Shown here: positions 26,276-64,000 of the stretch, in pieces | Layout: each line of letters opens with the position of its first letter | Position numbering within the stretch: the first letter of the stretch is position 1 | Source: Sipunculus nudus | Taxonomy: Eukaryota > Annelida > Sipuncula > Golfingiida > Sipunculidae | Direction of reading: 5' to 3' | NCBI GenBank assembly: GCA_026874595.1 | Contig: CM049307.1 | Coordinates: 34,700,862 to 34,764,861 of the forward strand | DNA: 64,000 nucleotides | The notes under the pieces: generated by a model | Database searches by the model: none | What the model saw: the letters and a program-made list of their open reading frames with translations, nothing else | Told to the model about the DNA's origin: nothing | Translations under genes and position numbers: made by a program

Positions 26276-26372
26276 GACACCCATGAGGTGATCACATGAT
26301 ACTCATGAGGTGATCACATGCTACCCATGAGATGATCACATGCTGCTCATGAGTTGATCACATGCCTTGTGC
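26276..26372 (+). repeat. 22-bp minisatellite with TGATCA
   Basis: Four units of the type CCCATGAGGTGATCACATGCT. F1 copy d has a shorter version (about three units) at 56938-57005. Confidence 0.85.
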
Positions 26373-27109
26373 TTGGCTACACTGACTGAACTGTTGACCT
26401 ATATTTGGCTGCACTGAATGAACTCTTGATCTGTTGCCAAATCTGAAACGGCAGTTTCTCAACCTATTCAAGAAACGTACACAATTTTGGCCTGTTATGT
26501 AACTCTGCTAATATTTATCCAACACAAACCATTTGAACAAACTTGAGAGGGCTTGCCTCTGGGATCATTTCTGTAAAATTTGGACAATTTGGCTGGACTG
26601 TTTACAAGAAGAAGACTTTTACAAGTTTTTTTCAGCTTTTTCCTTGTAAAATCTTAGTAAATGCAGATAGCAAAAATAAGATGAATCCATCAACATTTGA
26701 TATGTGACAGATAATTGCATAACATTTGGGGATGGTAGCTCCTGCTATTCCTGAGAAATTATGAGTTAGTGTACAGATGATATGTAATATCATAAATCTA
26801 CATTTTTTAAAAGCTTTTAAAAACATTCTTGTCAATATTTTCCATAGATAACCTGAAATCTAAATGTGTAGAGGCATGATGTAATGGATGCTGATAAACT
26901 GGTGCTAGGCTAGATGTATCTGCTTCACACAGCTAACATATTTGGTAAAATGACTCAATTCAATCTTTATAATTCAGCCAAATTCATTTTTCGGAACCAT
27001 AAAAGACAATTATTATAAGAATGATTCAGGGAATTATTCTTGCAAAATATTAAACAAACTGGCCTCAGTATCATCATCAGTCGAAAAACGTTTATAACTC
27101 ATATGGGAA

Positions 27110-27900
27110 AATACAACAAAATGGCAAAGTTCAGCTTCCCATAACTCAGCCAAAAGTCACTGAACTGAGACCATTTGAACAAACTTGAATTATCAACATC
27201 TAAGGATAATTAATGTGTGAGATTTAAGAATTTGGCCAAGTGGTTTTTGAGAAGAAGATTTTTGTAGCCACTTAGCTAACATGGGCTGTTATGGCATATG
27301 ACTAAATTCAGCTTCCCATAACTTAGCCAAAAGTCACTGAACTGAGACCATTTGAACAATCTTGAATTATCAACATCTAAGGATAATTAGTGTGTGAGAT
27401 TTAAGAATTTGGCCCAGTGGTTTTTGAGAAAAAGATTTTTGTAGCCACTTAGCTAACATGGGCTGTTATGGCATATGACTAAATTCAGCTTCCCATAACT
27501 CAGCCAAAAGTCACTGAACTGAGACCATTTGAACAAACTTGAATTATCAACATCTCAGGATAATTAATGTGTGAGATTTAAGAATTTGGCCCAGTGGTTG
27601 TTGAGAAGAAGATTTTTGTAGCCACTTAGCTAAAATTGGCTGTTATGGCATATGACTAAATTCAGATCCCCATAACTCAGCCAAAAGTCACTGAACTGAG
27701 ACCATTTGAACAAACTTGAATTATCAACATCTAAGGATAATTAATGTGTGAGATTTAAGAATTTGGCCCAGTGGTTTTTGAGAAGAAGATTTTTGTAGCC
27801 ACTTAGCTAACATGGGCTGTTATGGCATATGACTAAATTCAGCTTCCCATAACTTAGCCAAAAGTCACTGAACTGAGACCATTTGAACAAACTTCAGAAA
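27110..27900 (+). repeat. Five near-identical 178-180 bp tandem units
   Basis: CATATGACTAAATTCAGCT recurs at about 27297, 27473, 27651 and 27831, with a slightly diverged first unit near 27117. The units differ at only a few positions, unlike the older arrays elsewhere, so the expansion is recent. It lies inside F1 copy c. Confidence 0.9.
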
Positions 27901-28916
27901 GCACTACCCTAGGATCATTTCTGTGTGATATTAAACAATTTGGCCTTTTCGTTTCAGAGAAGAAGTTATTTGTAGCTGTCAGTGTGATACGGGCACTGAT
28001 GACCCCGTACAAAAAAGGCCGATGCAGGTGGCGCCACCAATACCTCAATTTCAGATATGACTCATGTGACCAACATTGGCATAAAATTTGGTGATGATAG
28101 CTCCAGCCGTTTCTGAGATTTAAATTTTAATATGCTTTTTTGCACAGTTAACAAAGTTCAACCTCCTGTAACTCAGCCAAAAATCTCCGAACTGGAACCA
28201 TTGAACATACTTGAGAAAGATTGTTCCAGGGATCATTTCTGTGAAATATTGGACAATTTGGCTGGACAGTTTCAGAGAAGAAGATTTTTAAATTTTTTTT
28301 AGCTTTTTCCCTATAAAATCTAAGAAAATGCATTTAGAAAAAAAATAAACAAAATCCGATAGTTTTTTTCGATGACTGAATATTTGCAAAAAATTTGGTG
28401 ATGCTAGCTCCTGCCGTTTTTGAGATAGCTATGGTTAATGTACAGACTACGCAGGACGCAGGACGCACAACACACGACGCACGACGGACGACGCCGAACC
28501 ATCGCATAAGCTCACAGGTTCGCTAATAAAATTAAAATACAACAAATTCTTATGTAATTTATTTAAATAATACTGGGCTAGGACATGTTGCCATAACTAT
28601 ATCAACTGACTTGTGTCCATATTTATTGACATTTTAATAACACCAAAATAAAATCAATTTCCTCCTACAGTACAGCTTTTGGCATTTTGACCATTCAACA
28701 ATACAGTAACATATAAATATATCAACAGTCCATGGGACATCCATATTCAGAATATGATTTATATTTTCTACTTCATCTGAACTTTATATAAAAGTTATGT
28801 ATCTTACAACAGTAACATAAATATTCAATATACAAGTACAAAACCTTAGACCTACATAACAATTGCCTACAGAATCCACTATATTCCTCAATAAAAGACT
28901 ATCTCTCTACAGGATA

Positions 28917-29828
28917 TTATGAAGGAGACTTGACAAATCCTGCCTCCTCAAATTCAATAGGTTTGAACATATATTCCATTGCTTTTAAACAGTGTTCCAT
29001 GCATAAATCAACCTGCAGGTTTAAACACAGCCAAATAATATTCAAGTGGTCTCTGTAAATGGAACAAACTAATTTCAATCAACCAACTAATGGAGATCAA
29101 TCAATAAGGGATAACATAGCAAACATATGTCTTTGGAGTTTGGAATGAAAGGCATTATATCAGTAGCTATATCAGTATATATGTACATGTCATATAATTT
29201 TAGAATATACATTATGGAAACATGAAAGGTCTTCACTGATTTTAATTTATATGTTAATCTATTAAAAATATGAAACCACAAACTTAAGGAATTTATGCAA
29301 GTTATTGTCAATGTCATAAAAACAGTGCCAGACATAAACACTAATATTTATGTAAATGAATGCCCCTCATAGGTTTCACCATTTTTAATTTATTTCACTT
29401 CTGGTCTAAATCACTAATTGTCTTCACATCTAATTTTATATTAGAAAATGTCAATAATAGAACCTACACATCGTGGGTTTATTAACAGAGAGTTGCATGT
29501 GCTGAAGCACAGCAGGGATCACTGTTGAGCCCTGTGTAAAGAAAAGGGGTCATGATACATGATGACACCTGGACGCACTCCCTGACAGGCGCCCCTAGAA
29601 GGTTTTACCCACAAAAACATGTTGCATATATTTCATGACAGTCATTTATTTATATATGTCAGTGTGTCCTTACCATACACTAGGTGTCTATAGTGGCAAA
29701 ATTATGTACTTTGTTTATTTCTACAGCTAACCTATCATTATGAAAGATGAATATTGACATTCATGTACTAGACATAGGCCATACCTTACAGATAATTGCC
29801 ACTGAAGTACTGTGTTACAGGAGGCCAT
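28917..29828 (-). CDS. Candidate five-exon microprotein gene, 74 residues (tentative)
   Basis: I do not recognise this product. Five short stretches with GT-AG borders join in one frame: 29828-29785 (ATG after an in-frame TAA, donor GTATGG), 29687-29674 (14 nt), 29594-29569 (26 nt), 29531-29487 (acceptor TTTTCTTTACACAG) and 29012-28917 (acceptor CTGCAG, stop TAA). The two last exons look most protein-like, encoding GSTVIPAVLQHMQLS and VDLCMEHCLKAMEYMF followed by KPIEFEEAGFVKSPS. The micro-exons are the weak part of the model. Alternatives are the 3' end of a larger transcript, an alternative terminal exon of the GAA-like gene upstream, or chance. Confidence 0.22.
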
Positions 29829-30189
29829 ATGTTAAGACTAAACAAGGGTAAATAATCATCAACAAAATTAACATGTGGGTATAAATTCACATACTCTATG
29901 ATAGTGACTGCATCATCTAAACTATTAGCTGCATAATTTTGTATTAAATATGTTGGATAATAACATGAAAATAGACGCTGCTGCACAGACAGTTTATATA
30001 TAACCAGTTTTTCCTCTTGGAATGTACAGTATTGATACCAACTTACAACTGTGGGCGTAAAACTATTAACATCCATGTATAATTGGGTAGAGGTAATGGA
30101 CATAAAAAGATTATGCATATTCCGCTTAGCCTATCTTTTCCACAGGAGTGCCATTTTTTGATTACATATATTTGTATTCTGATGGTGGC

Positions 30190-30195
30190 TTTATT
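30190..30195 (-). terminator. GAA: Candidate polyadenylation signal of the GAA-like gene
   Basis: AATAAA on the minus strand about 450 nt past the TAA stop at 30643. Other AATAAA hexamers occur further down, near 29480 and 28560, so the 3' UTR length is uncertain. Confidence 0.25.
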
Positions 30196-30642
30196 CTCCT
30201 AAGTGTTGATGTTGCCTTTTCATTATTGTTTCCCCATTTCATAAGCAATCCTACTATCTGAACACAGTTCTATTTGAAAGTTTAAAAAGAAACTTTAAAG
30301 CAAACTCAGGTCTGTTATAATTCGATTTTTTCTAGATAATGTAAAATGAAAGCCTCAATAAAAACAATACTAATATTGCACTCTGCAGCAGTTTTAAAAT
30401 ATAATTAAACTTGTATTTGACAACACAATAAATCATTTAAAGTAATAAACCATTAAGACCACAACCACGATTAAATCAATGAGCAATGAGATAAATATGT
30501 TATCTGGTGGACCATGGTTACCCTGTATGTCATATCTACAAGAACATCTTGGTGACAACAAGACTGAGTAAATCAGGGATGGGTTAGGTGGGTTGTCATT
30601 AAATGCATTGTTTGCAGGACACCATCTTCCTCTGCATCATCA

Positions 30643-62188
<31,546 letters not shown>

Positions 62189-62530
62189 GTTTATGATTCA
62201 GGTAGGAATCACTTGACTCTGGAGTTCCTGAACATAAATACAAACATAATCAATCATAATGAATATATACAGTGACAAAGTAACAAACAAAATAAGAAAT
62301 TTCTTGGCATAGAAGATGCCATAGTATCCCCAGACAATTAAGGCGTACCCCTTTCTAAAATAATCCCCCTTCTTCAGAAGCATAAACTGACATATGACAA
62401 GGCCAAGACCACCAGGGTCATAGTCACAAATGTATGAACTTCTTGAAGGGGACAATTCACATATCAAATTTAAAGAAAAGAAAACAAGTTATTCAAAAAT
62501 ATTGGTACATATACACAGCGTATGAGCGCG
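62189..62530 (-). promoter_or_regulatory. GAA: 5' flank of the GAA-like gene with likely 5' UTR splice acceptor
   Basis: Reading on the minus strand, a TTTATGTTCAG acceptor ends at 62228, leaving a 39-nt leader before the ATG. An upstream non-coding exon is therefore likely, but I cannot place it. Confidence 0.3.
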
Positions 62531-62854
62531 CATGGAACTCTGCCAATGGTCTGCAGAATGAACAAATCTTACAACTATAGTCTGTTCCACTGATGGGCAC
62601 CCACTGAAATATGTTAATCTTTTCTAAATATCACAGAAAGTAAGCTGCAATGGAGGAATGAGGCATACTCCTTATTAACTAGATTGAAACCAAAACCATA
62701 CCTTGTTAAATATTTAAGTAATTCGTTAAAATCAAAATATGAGATAATTCTAAAAATAACAGTCCCTTTGTTACAACATCTTAACCAAACTGTCCAGTGA
62801 ATGGTACAAAGTTACAAAACCATGACTAATTTAATTTATTCACTTTAATATCAG

Positions 62855-63100
62855 TGGGGGCGGTGGTGTAATGGTTAAGGTGTGGGGCTCACAATCGAGA
62901 GGCGGTGAGTTCGAATCCAGGTCAGACCCCAACCGTGCCAAGATCTTTGGGTACCAGTAAATACTGATAAGGTAATCTGCGATGGAATAGCCTCTTATCC
63001 AGGAGGAGTTTAACTCCTAAGTTGTTTCACGTTACAGAAACTGGGATAAGCTCCACCCTGATGAGGCATTAGGCTCAGGTATAAAAACCCAACAGACTTA
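62855..63100 (+). mobile_element. tRNA-derived SINE
   Basis: The tRNA-like head has an A box TGGTGTAATGG (62864-62874) and a B box AGTTCGAATCC (62908-62918) at tRNA spacing, and G-rich/C-rich ends that could pair (GGGGGCG, AGACCCC). It is followed by a body with CTTATCCAGGAGGAG and AACTGGGATAAGCTCC, and a tail GGCATTAGGCTCAGG. It is not a functional tRNA because the anticodon arm is irregular. No clear target-site duplication was seen. Confidence 0.8.
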
Positions 63101-63211
63101 ACCTTTTTACCTACCAAACAAACTTATGAAGGCATATGTAAATGCTCACATGGTGAAACAACTACATTTAAAGACTGTTGAATGGTTGTTGAGTGTCAAA
63201 ATTATTCTAAC

Positions 63212-63899
63212 TATGGACCCATGGGTCTTGACTCTCAGATGAATTTGATTGTAAGGATATTTCAATGCTGGACCATTACTTTTCAAGTACATGTGAACCA
63301 TGTATATGAAAATGCAAGTACTAAACAATTTGAACAAGAACCAATAACACAAACATCATTACTTAAATACTGGATTAGGTGCACAAAACACAAAATTGAT
63401 TGATTATATAAATCTTATCTGCCCAAAATCAAATAGCATGAGTTTTTTGTACTATAAACTTTCCTTTTCATATCATTGTTGACTGTACGATGGTCAACAG
63501 ACGAGGGACAATGCACACCATCGCATAAGCTCACAGGTTAGCTAAAAATATGAGGTGCCACCAGTATTCAGGAACTGAAGAAACTAATTATGATCAATAA
63601 GGGCATCACTAGATAACATTGCATCTAAATACTAACATTACTGTGATTTGATGGGAGAAAAAAACTACAGGAGTCACCACCAGTCTTATACAACTGAAGG
63701 AACTAGTCATGTTCATAAAACATACCTGGTTTAAGTGACCTCCCTGGATATTTACTAAGAAGTTTCTAGGTCCAGGAGTTAAGATTTGTGCCCTGCAAAC
63801 AGACACCCAGATGGCCGGGCACCTGGATGCCCTGATGGGAGACAGACAATGTGCCATTCCTATACCTCAGTTGACCTTCAAGTCAGCTGAGCTAAAAAT
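63212..63899 (+). mobile_element. Chimeric F2/F1 element
   Basis: Opens with the F2 5' terminus (GGACCCATGGGTC, CTCAGATGAATTTG). It then reads as F1 interior (CAAGTACTAAACAATTTGAAC...) to an F1 3' end (CATAAGCTCACAGG, 63520-63547). It continues to an F2 3' end (AAGTCAGCTGAGCTAAAAATT, 63879-63899). Confidence 0.65.
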
Positions 63900-64000
63900 T
63901 GTAATTGTAGTAAAAGTGAGACTGCTAACCCATGACAGAAGCCATGCCTCTTGGCTAAAAAGGTTCAGTAGAAAAAGAAGGTTGTAACTATATAAATGTT

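Larger units (their letters stand above)
25562..28527 (+). mobile_element. F1 element copy c (about 3.0 kb, both ends present)
   Basis: It starts AACAAGGCCTACAGGCCT (hairpin arms AGGCCT) with GCGAACCTGTG at 25583-25593, and ends CACAGGTTCGC at 28513-28523 plus TAATAAAA. Interior in order: a GGTGGCACCACC module, a CTGCACTGAGTGAACTC module, a 22-bp TGATCA minisatellite, a 178-bp tandem array, the GCAGGTGGCGCCACC module, the AACTCAGCC module and a GACGGACGACGCC-like tract (28447-28495). It has no transposase frame. It lies between PEX6 and the 3' end of the GAA-like gene. Confidence 0.8.
28528..30642. other. 3' flank of the GAA-like gene
   Basis: Probably 3' UTR and downstream DNA of the GAA-like gene, with several minus-strand AATAAA signals. 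The tentative microprotein exons (28917-29828) lie here. No repeat was recognised. Confidence 0.4.

Noticed and set aside
26276-26372. CRISPR-like repeat array
   Set aside because: Units are contiguous 22-mers without unique spacers, in a eukaryotic intergenic repeat. This is a minisatellite.
29786-30118. 110-codon minus-strand frame as a gene
   Set aside because: Composition is that of AT-rich random sequence and no domain is visible. Its 3' end overlaps the first piece of the tentative microprotein in another frame.
62855-62930. Functional tRNA gene
   Set aside because: A and B boxes are good but the anticodon arm does not fold well and a SINE body follows directly.

Overview
The window is AT-rich invertebrate nuclear DNA, most likely from a bivalve mollusc. 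It carries two multi-exon, intron-rich genes with GT-AG splicing. It is also crowded with modular repeats (short hairpin, sub-terminal inverted repeat, tandem core, simple repeat, 3' hairpin) of the kind described in bivalves as 'pearl' elements and elsewhere as non-autonomous Helentrons. No prokaryotic or viral gene was seen. Most open frames outside the exons are short and start at non-ATG codons.

Both main genes lie on the minus strand, head to tail. (1) A GH31 alpha-glucosidase of the lysosomal acid alpha-glucosidase (GAA) type runs from an ATG at 62188 to a TAA at 30643. I could resolve it into 19 coding exons that join in frame to give 1001 residues: a type II membrane anchor, a trefoil domain and one complete GH31 catalytic unit. 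(2) PEX6, the peroxisomal AAA+ ATPase, runs from an ATG at 22880 to a TGA at 8864. It also resolves into 19 coding exons in frame (1068 residues), with two AAA modules. A third, very tentative five-exon microprotein gene (74 residues) may lie between them at 28917-29828.

Layout: 1-8863 is mostly old repeat arrays and mobile-element copies 3' of PEX6. 8864-22880 is PEX6, with insertions in introns 2, 5 and 14. 22881-30642 is intergenic, with the presumed PEX6 promoter, AT microsatellites, a 3-kb composite element and the 3' flank of the GAA-like gene. 30643-62188 is the GAA-like gene, with large introns holding at least eight elements, including two TA-flanked pogo/Tigger-like insertions. 62189-64000 is the 5' flank, with a tRNA-derived SINE and a chimeric element.

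The most interesting signal is in the non-coding DNA. At least six sequence-unrelated families (called F1-F6 here) share one design: a start close to AAC(A/T)AG, a small 5' hairpin, a sub-terminal inverted repeat of about 7-11 bp, a tandemly repeated core, a GACGGA-like simple repeat, and a 3' hairpin that re-uses the inverted repeat just before an A-rich end. Every copy I could orient, in introns and between genes, points the same way, which is antisense to both genes.
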